From Saccopteryx bilineata (Eukaryota > Chordata > Mammalia > Chiroptera > Emballonuridae), in assembly GCF_036850765.1 (NCBI RefSeq), contig NC_089490.1:276596482-276660481 (forward strand): a stretch of 64,000 bases of DNA, read 5' to 3'. Numbering within the stretch: the stretch's first letter is position 1; each line of letters opens with the position of its first letter. This document shows positions 46,361 to 59,401 of the stretch, piece by piece. Under the pieces are notes generated by a model, which ran no database searches, was not told the DNA's origin, and saw only the letters and a list, made by a program, of their open reading frames with translations. Position numbers and translations under genes: made by a program.

Positions 46361-48523
46361 TAGTTTGTTATATTAAATAAATAGGAATAATCTTTAAAAC
46401 GTCTGTTAATGAATACATTTTAAGTGTTATCTGAGGTTATGAAATTTTATATCTTTTATAATTTTGAAATCATGATTTCTCCTTCTAGATAGACTCTCCT
46501 TCCACATAGATGACAAGACCAAGGAGTCAGACCTAGAGTTTGCAGGGCCCCTTGGGGTTATGCTGTACCCATAAGGATGCACTGTGGCTTCTATGACAGT
46601 ACTTTCCTCATTCTGCATGGTTTTACCCTTTTCATCTGTTTCTTCATTGTAATATGATTCTGGTTTTTAAAAGATGTAATATTACTGCCAGAAACATCAG
46701 CACAGTGACAGAATGACCTCTTGTGGCTCTGAAAAGCAGTAGTTCTGGAGCCCACATGTCCCTTGGATTCTAGTTTGTGTTGAAATCTTTTTTCCCAATA
46801 GTGGCTAAGATTCCAAAGCATGTCTCTGCCTCCACTGCCGGCCTCCCCCGCCTTGTACCTTTGCAAACAGTTGTGGGGTTTGTTTGCTATATCATAGTTC
46901 AGATGATTTAAATTAGATTGGAAAGTATTCCACAAGTGGGCCTATGGTTTCTAATTTCCTGGAATGCACACAGCATCTCTTAAAAATCCCTTGAAGATAA
47001 CTGTAAGTTGTAGCAAAGAGAAGACTGGGTAAGTAATGACCCATGGGCATCCTTGTCAAGTTCTAAAATGCTTAGTATACAGAGAAACCTGATTTCCCAT
47101 GTTCAGGTTTTCCTTGGGTGGAAAGCAGTTGGGCTCCACCCTCTGTCATTCTGGCCTCCAGAAGGATTATGAAGCCCATTTCTCAGGTTTTTAGAATAGT
47201 AACTATCACTTGTGGTTTTGTTGAAAATCCAAACCTCATTTTAAAGCAGCTTATAGCATTGCACCCAAGTTGCCATAGTTTTCATTTTCTGGTTCAAGGA
47301 AACCAGTTGTGGGGTTATGGGAGCATAGTGTATATTCAGGGTTTCACGGGGACTTTTTCTTTCCCCTAAGTATCTGTAGAAAGGAACACAGAGCTGCAGG
47401 TTGGAAGATGAATGTCCACAGTAACGTTTCAGCCTATGTGGGAACACTTTACTCTCATGGAATGTGTCCCCTACCAGCCTCAGTATACTGTGATCTCAGG
47501 GCAATGGGGGGGGGGGGATTATGCTCTTGATTCCTCCTACAGGGAAGCAGTCAGGATCTCACATGCACAGGCCTGCTTCCTCCTGTTCCCAGAGGCTTTT
47601 TAAGACCCCAACAACCACACACCAGACACTCTGAAGTTCTTTTTAACACTTTGCTGTCTCAAAGAACAATTTCAAGGCTGGAGATGAATGAGTGCCTGCC
47701 TCCTCCTCACAGGAAGCCTGTATTTTGGCAAAATGGTCAGGAAGACTAGACTTAAAGACAGCTTTGTCTTTCTAAACTTTAATCCCTAAAATCTGTGAAT
47801 AAGTCTCCCCCCAGTGGCTGTCTGGAACCCTTGGTCCAGATATAATCCTGGTAAAATTGGAGAAGGAATTCTCATTCCAGTAAGAGGTCCTTTTTTACTA
47901 TTTAAACAATTCTGTAAAGATTTTGTTTAACTGTCAACAGCAAATATATTAATGCATAGCCAATCGAAGAAGGCTTTAAGTCTGCTTTCTATTCTACCCT
48001 CCAAATTCACTCAAAAGCTACATATTTCACAAGTAATTCACAGTGGTCATAAAGAATGTATTGCTGCATCCTAAATGCTTATTCCCTGACCTCATTAAAA
48101 CCCATTAAATGAGGTTTGATTATGCTTTGCATTCAAATATGGGTTAAATACTGAGTTTATGAAAAAGAACTTTGCAGACTCAACCTCTAGTAAAATATGT
48201 TAACCTTCTGAAAGCTTAAATGCCAAAGGCAATATTGATACTAATATTGATATTGAATTCTCTGTATGAAGAATTAAAATACTTTTATATAAAGGAGGCT
48301 GAGAAGAGGTAAGCCTGACTGATATTTTCTGCGTGAGCTTTACCTTTGTTACCCTCTGTAGCACAAAACCTGCCACACAAGTAAGTAAAAGTGATCGGTC
48401 ATCGTAAGGCTGGGCTTGAGATAAAGGGGGAAACATCAAAAGGATCTTGATCAGAGTGCTAATGAAACACAATTTTTTTCCTGTTGATAGAAAATCACAC
48501 AGGTATTTGTTCAGTGATGCAGT

Positions 48524-48544
48524 AAAAAAAAAAAAAAAAAAAAA
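48524..48544. repeat. Poly(A) run
   Basis: Twenty-one A residues, then caaaaaa. No retroposon body is recognisable upstream. Confidence 0.9.
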
Positions 48545-50124
48545 CAAAAAAGTCAGGGCATTTATTTGTTATTATCATTGCTACAAGAAGCCCGGACTGC
48601 TGCCTCCCAACCCTCAGCCCTGCCCCACACCCTCCCTAGGGGCTAGCACAGCACTGCTCTCCCTGCCCTGCCCCCATGCTGCCCATGTCTCAGCTCTTGT
48701 CCTTGTGGGTTAGCTCTACACCTGCCCCGTCCCTTGTGATGGCTCTTTCTTTGAGCCCCATGGGCCCACATAATGTGGCAGTTGATTAGTATATAATGGC
48801 TAATTTGACCCTGCCTTTTCATGAGTGTGACTGTTTTCTCCCCTTAGGTATAATAGGTTCCTTCTGACAAGAATTGTTTCCTACACTTGCTTCCTGTTTC
48901 CCAGTGAACCCAGCAGAAATAGGTTCAGTAAGCATGCGCTGAGTCAGCATCACTGGACTCCTGCATTTCTGTGAGGTTCTGTGTTCGTCCCTCCCCTCTG
49001 CAGGTTCCATGCTGCACCTCTCTTGTCTGAGCTACGCCATCGTTCTCAGGCAGGGTGCACCCTGAGAGCCCATGTTAATCCTTCCTTCCCGAGACACTCT
49101 GGCTTTGCGACAGGTTCTGTGTGCAAATGAATGTGTGCACAAGTGAGCACTGGTGAGTCAGCAGCCGCCATCTTGCTGCCTTAAAATTGCTTCTTACGGT
49201 GCCATCATTCCTTGGCTCTGACATGATTTCATCTGACTCCTTGGTTGGAAATAATCTTTTAACCTTTCTAAAGCAACTCTGTAGAGCCCATCTTTCCTGC
49301 CACCAGCTTCCTAGTGCCCGCTGGTCGGCTTCCTATTTTGTATTCTTGTTTCTATGTTTTTAGACAAGAAGATCCCCAGTGAGTTGCTTCATCCTTGTTT
49401 TGTTCATTGTAGTACTTCAGGCACTTGAAACACAAAATAAATATTTAATATCAATTAGCTTGAAGGAATGTTGGGTTGCACTCAAATGCAACCTCCTGGC
49501 ACCACTGCTCACAAAATGCCCCATCGCTGTCCTCACACACCTTCAACTTCTGCCATGTCGGCAGCTCTAAATTCAACTCACAGTCACCACATCTCTGCTT
49601 TGAATTCTGGCAAGCTCCAGGCCAGGGGGCATTCTGGCCCAACATCCCAATGTCCTCTTGTCATATCTCATTAGGCACCTCAGCATCAGTGCCTTCGTGA
49701 GGCACTTAGCTTTCTACAGCAGAGGCTGCTTAGCATTTCAGAATTATAAACTCGAGAGCTGACATGGAACCCATAGATAACATTGGCCAGCCCCACATTT
49801 TATGGCTGAGGGACCCAGGACTCTGGGGTGCTATGTGCTTCAGTGAGTTTCCACATCCAATCATTTTAGAAGAAGTTATCTCCCATGAAAAATAATGCAG
49901 AAGGAGTTGTAAACAGATCTCTTGAGGATGGAAATGGAGACTGGAGCAGGCTCATGAGTGTGATAACTGTAAGAGCTGCAGATGTTTCCTGCCTTTGGTT
50001 AAGATCCTGTAGAATCAATAAAACTGCTTATGATGGGCAAGATCCCCATTAATAGTTTTGTATTCGACCTCATTGCAGTTTACAAATAGCAAATATTATA
50101 TTATACTAAAAATGACAGCTTACT

Positions 50125-50295
50125 CTGCTGGGTATTTTATATACTCTGGCTCATTTGTCCTCACAAGTTTCCTTGAAAGGAACACACATTTTACTATGAA
50201 TGAGAAGAAACTTGCAGGTGCTATAAGCTTGCTCTGTAGTGGAAAGAAAGTAGGTGTTGGAGCCAGAAATAGAATCAAGCCTGAGAATTCTTATA
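50125..50295 (-). repeat. Degraded MIR, minus strand
   Basis: 'tcatttgtcctcacaagttt', 'cattttactatgaatgagaa' and 'ggagccagaaatagaatcaa' follow the reverse complement of MIR. Confidence 0.55.
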
Positions 50296-51899
50296 ATTAA
50301 TTGGAGACAGGTTCCAGGATGCCAGTCTGTGTGTGAAGAGAGTTGCTAGCAGACAAGTACCCAGTACTAGGCAGGAATGTCCATGTTCATGGTCACTGGC
50401 CCCCATGGTACTGAGGTTGCCTTGTGGTGACTGCTAAGCATCTGTTAGTAAAGATCACATTGGTAAGTCAAGATAACCTCACATAGAACTGTATTTGTAT
50501 TCTTCTCCTCTAGTCTAATTTTCTAAAGTACACTTTTCAGCCATTGGCTCATTTGACTTAAAACTGGATTCTAGGGACAGTGTAACCCTATCTTAAAAGA
50601 CATTTAGTAAAATGGAAAAAAAATCAGCATAAGTAGATTTAAACTCTAAAATATTCTAGTAATAAAGTGCCCTTAATATCAATACTTTGCAAAATGTTTT
50701 CATATAGATGAGAGCCCTTCAAACTGTTTTGATATATATTATTTTATTTGATAACAAAAACAATCTGTTTTATCTAAGAAATTAAGACATAGAATAAGAG
50801 CTTAAAGTTCACGTTTACATTACAATCAGCAATAAAAAGTAAAAATAGTTGTTATAATAGTAATAATAATAATAATAATAATGGGCACATTTGCTGCCAG
50901 ATTTAACTTTCTAAACTACCTGAAGTATCTAAACATCTCTGTAACAAATACAACAGAGTGACTCTAATAAAAAATACTACCAAAAACAAACAAAACGAAA
51001 GCATCTTTCAGAGCAAATATGCCAGACACACGAAATGAAAATGCTAAAAAATGTCAGAAGACATTTCCTCCCGATGCGTAGTCATGTTTTGTGTAACAGA
51101 GATAATGTGCTACCTGCCTACCACCCCGTTCCAGGCGGAGATGAAAGCACAAATATGGAGATCGTCCTAGGAAGTAAAACCGGTCACACCCTGGCTGACA
51201 GACAAGCTTTCTGCCCCACAGGGGTGTTTTTCCTCAAGTCAGTGTTCTGTCAGTAGAACTACCAGCTTTCTCTTGGTTAGTATTTTCTCAGCCTTTTCTT
51301 GTCATTATGTATGTTTTAGATGTGCCTCTGATAAACAACATCCAGCTTTCTGTTCTTTTCTCTGATCCAATAATCTCTTTTACCTGACAAGTGTCATACA
51401 TTTATGTGTATTGTAATTACTGCTACAACCCTGTTGTGTTTTTTATACCCGTCATGTATCTTCACTGCTTCTACTTTTTCCTTTCCCACTTTCTCTTGGA
51501 TGAATGGAGTTTATTTGTTCTCCTTTATTCCCTCTAGTGACTTGGAAATTGTTTATTTTCTTTTAGTGATTAACTTAAAACTTGTAAATGTGCACATGGC
51601 TAACAGAGTCTATTAATTTCTCCATCTAAATCTCTAAATCTAATCATTTTTTTTCATCTTTCATCTTCCTGAATTTAAAAGCTCAGTAGTAACACTGACG
51701 GTGTGATGAGAGCCGAGAAAATAACCCATAAACACAGCAAGACAAGCAGTGTTATGTTTTTCTAAATTTAAACTGCTTGTATTATTGTCATTGATTCTTG
51801 TTGTTTACTGATTTCTCATCATTCTTCATAAATATTGTTCCTTCCTCCAGGACTCAGTCTCCATATTCCTAAAGGATTATTCCTTTTGTAATCCTTTCA

Positions 51900-52450
51900 G
51901 TGAGAGCCTATGCATAAGATACCCTCACCTTTGATAGTAAAATTTAGTCTGGGTTTTTTTGTTTGTTTGTTTGTTTGTTTGTTTTTTAGCATTGAGTAAT
52001 ACTGTATTTTGCCTCTCTTGGTATTTCTGTTCTATTTTTCTCAAACTTTTATTATAAGCATATTGAATCGTTTTATTATATCTTTTGTGCCTCAGTGTCT
52101 CCTTTATAGTTTTCATTTCTTTATCTTTCTGTGCTGCTTTATGGATTATTTCTCACAGCTATTTTAATCTCTTTCAAATAATGCTTGAGTTTTTAATTTC
52201 AATATATATATTTTAATTTCCAGAGAGTCTATGTAGATCATTTGAAAACACATCTGTTATGTTTTTGTAACTGCTCATTTATTTAGGACTCAAATTTGTC
52301 TTTATTAGTTTTATCTTATTTTATAGGCTATTTCAGATTGATATAATATCTACAGATTTTGTTGTGCTAACTCTATTATCTGTTATATCTGTTGAGTTTT
52401 CCTTGTAAGGTCTATTGTCTTAAGTAGCTTGTAATTATTTTATTGTGAGG
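51900..52450 (-). mobile_element. Old L1 3' region, minus strand, degraded
   Basis: 'atttctttatctttctgtgc', 'gagtttttaatttcaatata' and 'tctgttatatctgttgagtt' follow ancient L1 3' sequence in reverse complement. Divergence is high and the borders are approximate. A TTTG microsatellite lies at 51955-51986. Confidence 0.45.
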
Positions 52451-52739
52451 TCATGTTCATTGGGGATGGCTTCCCACAAATGGGACATACCCTGGGTGAT
52501 GTAAAAAGTATCACTTATAAGCAGGGTTGTTCTTCCTTCTGCCAGAGCCCCAAGGACTTCTGGCTTTCGATTGATTAATAACTCTCAACTTGAAATTTTC
52601 ATTGTGAATCAGATCATGTAATTTCAAACCCAACACCCACATTTAGAGTGTGAATTTATCATTAAAAGTTTATTGATACTTCCCTGAACCAGTGCATGGA
52701 GTTCTTCTAGACTTTTTTATGCGGAAAGAACAGCCTATT

Positions 52740-53055
52740 TTATTTTTTAAGAGAGAGACAGACAGGGACAGACTGACAGGAAGGGACAAACTGACAGGAA
52801 GGGAGAGAGATGAGAAGCATCAACTCATAGTGCGGCACCTTAGTTGTTCATTAATTGCTTTCTCATATGTGCTTTGACCACGGAGCTCCAGCCAAGCCAG
52901 TGGCCTTTGGTCATGTCTATGATTCCATGCTCATGCCGCAATCCTGTGCTCAAGCTGGTGAACCTTTACTCAAGTAGGCACCCTTGAGGTTTTGAACCTG
53001 GGTCTTCAGTGTCCCAAGCTAATGCTCTATCCACTGCGCCACTGCCTGGTCAGGC
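52740..53055 (-). mobile_element. tRNA-derived SINE, 'gcctgaccaggcggtggcgcag' type
   Basis: Reverse copy with a short internal duplication of gacaggaaggga, CTCAAGC repeats and the head complement gccactgcctggtcaggc. Confidence 0.88.
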
Positions 53056-53694
53056 AGGACAACCTTTTGAAGCTTCTGTTTCTATTCAGAGGCCTTGGTT
53101 CTAGCAGCCCATCTTTTGTAGGCCCAAGACAACATCTTCTTTCCCTGTGCGCATCAAAACTCCACCCCTAGTAATATAGATTGTGTTCAGTCCCTGGACA
53201 CTCCTGGGCCAACTACACAGCTTCAGTTCCTCTGGCACTGAGCTGCTTCTTGTTTCCGGCCCTTGGGAATTTTTTAGGGGTTATTGTTAAGATAGTGAAT
53301 ATATTGAGTAAGCATGTATTGAGTTTCTACTATCTGCTAAGCATTGTGCTGCCTGTGGGAATAAAACAACACATGTGATGTGGTCACTGTTCTCAACTAG
53401 CCTTCCTGTGGCCAGAGACAGGCATATCAGTAAAGATAACATGATGTGGACAGGCCATGAGTGTCACCCAGTGCATAAATGACCAAGCACTGTAGCTTAC
53501 CCAAGGAGTACAAAAGAAACAAGTAAATTTTGTAAAATATGATTGATTGAAATAAAGATGTCATTCTATAGAAAATTCAAGTACAATAAAATAATCAGAG
53601 AACATATGGCAATCTCTGTAATATCAAATGTTACAAGTAATTATTATTTCCATTTAAAAAAACAGTTTTTTGAGCAACTAAAATGCCAAAGGTA

Positions 53695-54133
53695 GCGTCG
53701 GCCTAGCGTGCGGAGGACCCGGATTCGATTCCCGGCCAGGGCACACAGGAGAAGCGCCCATTTGCTTCTCCACCCCTCCGCCGCGCTTTCCTCTCTGTCT
53801 CTCTCTTCTCCTCCCGCAGCCAAGGCTCCATTGGAGCAAAGATGGCCCGGGCGCTGGGGACGGCTCCTTGGCCTCTGCCTCAGGCGCTAGAGTGGCTCTG
53901 GTCACAACATGGCGACGCCCAGGATGAGCAGAGCATCGCCCCCTGGTGGGCAGAGAGTCGCCCCTGGTGGGCGTGCCGGGTGGATCCCGGTCGGGCGCAT
54001 GCGGGAGTCTGTCTGACTGTCTCTCCTTGTTTCCAGCTTCAGAAAAATGAAAAAAATAATAATAAAATAAAATAAAATAAAATAAAATAAAATAAAATAA
54101 AATAAAATAAAATAAAATAAAATAAAATAAAAT
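53695..54133 (+). mobile_element. Rhin-1-like SINE, young, slightly 5'-truncated
   Basis: Starts in the tRNA-like head at gcgtcggcctagcgtgcgga, with intact B box (ggattcgattcccgg), followed by 'ggcgacgcccaggatgagca', cgccccctggtgg and a long AAAAT tail (54053-54133). Perfect target duplication aaaatgccaaaggta (53680-53694 and 54134-54148). Confidence 0.94.
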
Positions 54134-54148
54134 AAAATGCCAAAGGTA

Positions 54149-54325
54149 GCCTGACCTGTGGTGGCACAGTGGATAAAGAGTCAACCTGGAATGCTGAGGT
54201 TGCCGGTTCAAATCCCTGGGCTTTCCTGGTCAAGATACATATGGGAGTTGATGCTTCCTGCTCCTCCCCACTTCTCTCTCTCTCTTTCTCTCTCTAAAAA
54301 TTAAGAAATAAAATTAAAAAAAATT
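54149..54325 (+). mobile_element. tRNA-derived SINE, 'gcctgacctgtggtggcgcag' type
   Basis: Head gcctgacctgtggtggcaca, B-box-like gccggttcaaatccc, 'gggagttgatgcttcctgct', C/T segment and A-rich tail. Its 3' target copy taaatgacaaaggcaa (about 54327-54342) is a diverged version of aaaatgccaaaggta, so this SINE is older than the one in front of it. Confidence 0.92.
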
Positions 54326-54544
54326 TTAAATGACAAAGGCAAATACAAAAACTCTATGCTTATATGATAAATTCCACCATATTTTTCTGGCAAGATTTTA
54401 AGATGAGTTTTTTCTTTTAATAATAAAAGTTTATTATTCAGCCACTGTGACATAATTATCAGTTTTTCAAGTGTTTTTAATTTTATTAAAATTTCACTTA
54501 ATGTAAACATTGATTTATTTTCAGTTACTTCATTTTATTTTATT

Positions 54545-54912
54545 TTTTATTCTCTTTCTAAGTGAGGGGAGGGGAGATAGACAGAATTCTGCATGTGCCC
54601 CAACCAGGATCCACCTAGCAACCCTGTCTGGGGCCAATGCTCTGCCTTTGGGGCCATGCTTGCAATCGAGCTATTTTTTTTTTTAGTGCCTGAGGTGCAG
54701 GCTCCACAGAGACATCCTCAGTGCCCAGGGCCAATATGCTCAAACCAACTGAGTCATGTCTGCAAGAGGGGAAGAGAGAGAGAAAAAAAGGAGAGGATGA
54801 GGGGTGGAGAAACAGACGGTCACTTCTCCTGTGTGCCCAGACTGGTAATCAAACCCAGGATATTCACATGATGGGCTGGCACTCTACCACAGCCAACATG
54901 CCAGAGCCTGGT
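54545..54912 (-). mobile_element. Old Rhin-1-like SINE, minus strand
   Basis: Reverse copy, strongly diverged: 'ctgcatgtgccccaaccagg', 'ctccacagagacatcctcag', 'cacttctcctgtgtgcccag' and 'gccaacatgccagagcctgg'. Similar T/TTTAT-rich wording flanks both sides. Confidence 0.8.
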
Positions 54913-55020
54913 TTTATTTAATAAAATTGCAAAAGTAATCTGCTTTGTATAATTATTATATTTTATTATCAGGAATGTCAGAGTGAGAGACTACCTGTTG
55001 TTTCCAGTACAAAATATTTA

Positions 55021-55047
55021 AAAAGAGAGAGCAAGAGAGAGAGAGAG

Positions 55048-55086
<39 letters not shown>

Positions 55087-55178
55087 GGGAGGGAAGAAGG
55101 AAGGAAGGAAGGAAGGAAGGAAGGAAGGAAGGAAGGAAGGAAGGAAGGAAGGAAGGAAGGAAGGAAAGAAAAAGAAAA
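55021..55178. repeat. GA/GAAA/GGAA microsatellite
   Basis: About 150 bases of all-purine repeat moving from GAGA to GAAA to GGAA units. Confidence 0.97.
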
Positions 55179-57590
55179 ATGAAGGAAGAAAAAGAATTTT
55201 GGTGGAGATACTTTTTCCTTGTTTCTTTTTTAATCTAAATATAGTGCATGATCATTTTATTATATTTTTATGTGGAAGATCTTCTGCTTACACTCAATGA
55301 AGAACACTGACATTCATCCCACACCCTTTCCAGCAAACCACACTGCTCGTTTTCCCCAGCACCATCTCCACGATAGGGTTTTCATACAAATTCACATTCT
55401 GTCTCCTTTTACATGTTCCATTACATTTAGTACCCTTACGGCATTTGTCAGTGGGTGGATGTGGCATGCACATCCGAGAGCATTTCTAGAAGGCCACAGT
55501 TAGCTCACTGCAAGAGTAAATCACAGGATACAGTGAGACCCACTGATGGTCAGGAAAGAGAGGGAACCAATTTGGGTAAAATTATACCAGTAATTAAACC
55601 AAAGATCAAGTAGAATGACCAAACTGGGCTCATTTCCATATGAATAACATCTTCTGAATAACTGCTAAAATGTTCTTTGAGATATTATCCTTTTAGTTTC
55701 ATTAGGACGATATAAATTTTGATAAACTTATTTTTGCATCTAGAACTTTATTTGAATACTTAATCCAAAACAGACTAAACTGAAATAAATGATCACATCA
55801 AGATCCAAGTTGTAATTTTTATTCAGAGCTTCAAATTGAGTCAGTGTTCTCATTTTTCTTTAGTCAGTTCCCTTCTGTTTTAAGATCTTAGTCTCTGTTC
55901 TCCTCCTTCCCCCAATGTTGGTTTCTTCTGTTCCCCTAACATCTTTATCTTCCTCATCTTCTCCCCAAATGTCACTGTGGTTCAGGGTACTCATCTCTTC
56001 TCTTTCTTTGTCATTGCCACCAGCAGTGTTTACCAATCTTTGTATTTCAGCTCAATTCTGTTCACTTTTTCTGAACTTGAAAATATTTGGGAGGCTGCCT
56101 GCCTCCCTGATCTTGAGAGCAATGAGTATTTCTCATACGTTTAAAAATGCTTACATGGTACTGTAAGGTATACATGAAGATTAAACAGGAGAGTGAGTTG
56201 AACCTACTACATCCTGAATTCATTATCCCGAATCCAGTGCATGCCAAACTCACAGGTCTTTAGCGAGGCACTCCAAGTGTTTTCTTTGTAGGGATAAATA
56301 GAAACATGAGAGTTTTCCTGGACACCCTTCCACATGTTCAGTAGGCACATGTAGACAATAGTTTTCAATGCCACTGATTTGTAATTTTGCCCAGCCTGTT
56401 GCATGAGCAGAAAAAGTCCACATGTGTTTGCACACATGAGTTTCGGCAAGTGACTAATCTCTGTTCAGAATATAACATATTTCTCTAAGGTAGCTTATTT
56501 GGCAAGATTATCATCATGTATTATTCTAAAATTTTAAGCAAAATAATTTTTTAATCTTATAATTTTAATAAAAAGTCTATGCACTAACTAGATATTTTAC
56601 CTAATTGATTATGATACAGAATCTGAGCTAGCTTTTAATTTCTCCTAAAGTAGTAAAGTTTTGTATTTTCTGCCCTTAAAATTTTCATCATCGTATCTTT
56701 TCTTATTATCATATCTTCTGATAACTTCTGTGTACATATCCAAAATATCGATTTTAACAATTTTAAACAAAAGCTTTAAGCCTAGTCAGTTAGGATGCAA
56801 ATATATATTGTCATAATTCACCAAAATCAAACCAAATGCTATCATTTTTAAACAGATGCCTTTAATATTTTATTTGAATCTCTGCTTTTTACACTTTATT
56901 ATATATTCCTCCAGAATGTAGATCTGATTTGGGTCTGTAGCATTAATATTACTAGAAGTAGCATGCATTCAATGATGGTGGTAGAAGCTTCCACGGGTGA
57001 GTGTGCTCCAGCTCTGTGACCCTCCACGATATTGAATGTCCAGGACATTGAAGGGCATCCTACTGGATGACATATTTAATACCTCCACCAACCCCCATCC
57101 AAACCCTGCGGTTGGGAGAAGCTCTAAGGCACAATTCTGACTCCTCCCTGTTGCTGGTGGGAAAAGCCCTCCAAAGCCCCACCGTGCGCCCCTCTTTCCA
57201 CCTGCCAGTGATTCAGCTGCTGGCATCCCCCAGAGTCCAGAGCAGCTCGTGCTTCCAGACAGGCTCTAGGAAGGATCAGAGAAGGACTTGGGAGAATTAG
57301 AGAGGACAGTTAACCTGCAGAACAACTCACAGCTATGGGGATATCATGGTGGGCCACTGAGCTGGTTCTTTAAGCTTACCTATCTACCTCTCATTTTGTA
57401 CTATGCAATGTCATTTAATTGTTATACTGGCATTTAGCATATTGCAGTGCTTATGTTTTTAAGGATACGGAATATATATAATCAAGCAAAAAGAAATTGG
57501 AAAAGCGATAGAGAAATAAAAGTGCTATTTATTACTGCTATCAAGAAGTATTCTCTATTTGAGTTTTGTTGAAGTCATACCAGTATTACC

Positions 57591-57640
57591 TTTTTATTAA
57601 CAGTAGTATTTGACATTTTTATTAACAGTAGTATTTGACA
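57591..57640. repeat. Perfect 25-base tandem duplication
   Basis: tttttattaacagtagtatt plus tgaca occurs twice in direct succession without a difference. Confidence 0.95.
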
Positions 57641-58063
57641 GTTGCATTCTTCTGAGTAGCTACATGTTGATCTGTTTTCAACATAAATTGGCTGATGATT
57701 ACTGCTTCATCATAGCTGTGATCTGAGACCCCACCACATCCCACAGAATGGTTTAATTAATTGACATATTTTTCTTTTATCAGATTTTTTTGAAAAACAT
57801 AATTTCAAGTCTATTTTAAAGGATATATAAGCACAACTTACATTTTTCATCAAAATTTAATTAATTTGTCCTTTCTGTGTAACAGTGATGACAACATAAT
57901 TTAACAAGTTTTGTGATCTGGTCTGAGCCCCCAGCAGAGGACAGAGCCTACTTGTTTAACCTTTGAATAATATTGGTGAAACTTGTGGTTTTAAGTATCA
58001 TTAAGAAACTTGAGAGAATACATAAAATAACAGTGCATTTTTTTTCTTTCTCTCTCTTTCTAG

Positions 58064-58201
58064 CAATGCAGCAAAAAGGCCTCGGCCTCTCTCCTGTGGC
58101 TTCTAAAGTCATCGGGCATCATCGCGAACCGCCCCTGGCCGCGAATCTCGCTCACGGTCATCACCACAGCCATCATTTTAACCATGGCTGTATTCAACAT
58201 G
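58064..58201 (+). CDS. ADCY2: ADCY2 exon E11: loop and transmembrane helix 9
   Basis: This exon is 138 bases (46 codons), phase 0 at both ends, with a long C/T tract ending tctag and donor gtgagt. It begins QCSKKASASLLWLLKSSG, continues IIANRPWPRI and ends in a hydrophobic helix, SLTVITTAIILTMAVFNM, the ninth membrane span. Compared with human ADCY2 as I remember it, the residues after KKAS differ slightly and the last helix has T where human has M. This is the last exon in the window. The following large extracellular loop, helices 10-12 and the C2 domain lie downstream. Confidence 0.94.
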
Positions 58202-58529
58202 GTGAGTCGTGGCTCCTGCCAGACAGGGAATTTTTTGCTTCCAATACCAGTCTTAGTGGAATTTAGAAATCTTGCCTGTAGTTCCTTGGGCAGCACCAAT
58301 CTCTGCCTATTAAAGTCAACATCCAACTGCTGCAGCAGCAGCCACTCTACGGAAAAGGATGCTTTCTGTGGGAGCACCTGAGAGAGGGGCTCCTCCCAGC
58401 AGTTTCCCACCTTCTTGCTCATTGGGGCTCTCAGCTACAGAAATGACACTGAATGTCAGTGGACAAACATCGAGGGGTAACGGACCATTGAATCAAGGAC
58501 AGTGCAGCGGCAGAGTTGTCCTGCTCCAG

Positions 58530-58735
58530 AATTTAAAAGGCCCAGTTTCAAACATCAGCTCCCACCTTACCTGCTGTGTGATTTTGGAAAGTTTTTATTA
58601 AACTACCACAGTTTGCATTTCTGTTTCTCAAAAATGAGAACTGACACTTTTCTGGCAAAGTGGTTTCTGGGGTAAATGAGCTGATGATTCCAGGATAGCA
58701 CCAGGCATTTTATAAATATTTAACCAGTGGTCACT
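58530..58735 (+). repeat. MIR, plus strand
   Basis: 'ccaccttacctgctgtgtga', 'tttctgtttctcaaaaatga' and 'caccaggcattttataaata' follow MIR in order. Confidence 0.65.
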
Positions 58736-59401
58736 CTTACTATATTGGTGTTATCATTACTGGTATATTCTTAAAAATAGGCAGGTAGGTAGTTAATGCA
58801 TGTTGCGACACATCCTTATCATTATTCTGATATCATCATCATCAACCATAAAACATAATGGTATTTCAAATGTGGGGTGCTTTACTAGTTATTGGAACTG
58901 CAAGGTATCATAAGGTACAGTCCTTACCTTCCAGAAGCATAGAGTCAGGTTGAGAAGATAGAGTTTATATATTAAATAAAACATAGTTTTCACAAATGAG
59001 TCAACATTCATTCAACCAAAAACATATGTATTAAGCATAAATATATGCCTGGTATGTTGCTAGATGCTCAGAATCCAAAGAGGGTTCTCTGCCTTCCAGA
59101 CGTTCATGGTGATGTCCAGGACAGCAGGCAAACCTGGTATAGAGAGTCTGAGGGCCACAGGAGAAGCATATCGAGAGGAGGCAAGGGGAGGGGAGAGCAG
59201 GGCCTGCTGCACCGAATTGTAGGATGGGTAGAAAGAGTTTGAGAGATAGTGGATGAGAGATGAGGAGGGAAGACATTTGGTATCTAGTATTGGAAGCAGA
59301 GCAGACGTTTGTATTAAGAAAAAGTAAAACATAAGACTGAAGAACCAGAAAAGGATCTGGAATGTTTCCTTGAGCTCAGTTCTCAACAGTATCCTATAGA
59401 G

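Larger units (their letters stand above)
45558..58063 (+). other. ADCY2 intron 10 (E10-E11)
   Basis: This intron is 12.5 kb. It holds a MITE (46284-46360), a poly(A) run (48524-48544), a MIR (50125-50295), old L1 sequence (about 51900-52450), SINEs (52740-53055, 53695-54133, 54149-54325, 54545-54912), a GA-rich microsatellite (55021-55178) and a 25-base tandem duplication (57591-57640). No element is recognised in 46370-48520, 48560-50110 or 55190-57590. Confidence 0.8.

Noticed and set aside
48200..48547. 115-codon minus-strand frame starting in the poly(A) run
   Set aside because: The start is the complement of a homopolymer, no domain is visible, and there is no upstream exon signal.
53678..54211. 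177-codon frame on the minus strand with long Phe/Tyr/Leu runs
   Set aside because: It is the translation of a Rhin-1-like SINE and its AAAAT tail.
58060..58422. 120-codon minus-strand frame over exon E11
   Set aside because: It is the antisense shadow of E11 continuing into intron.
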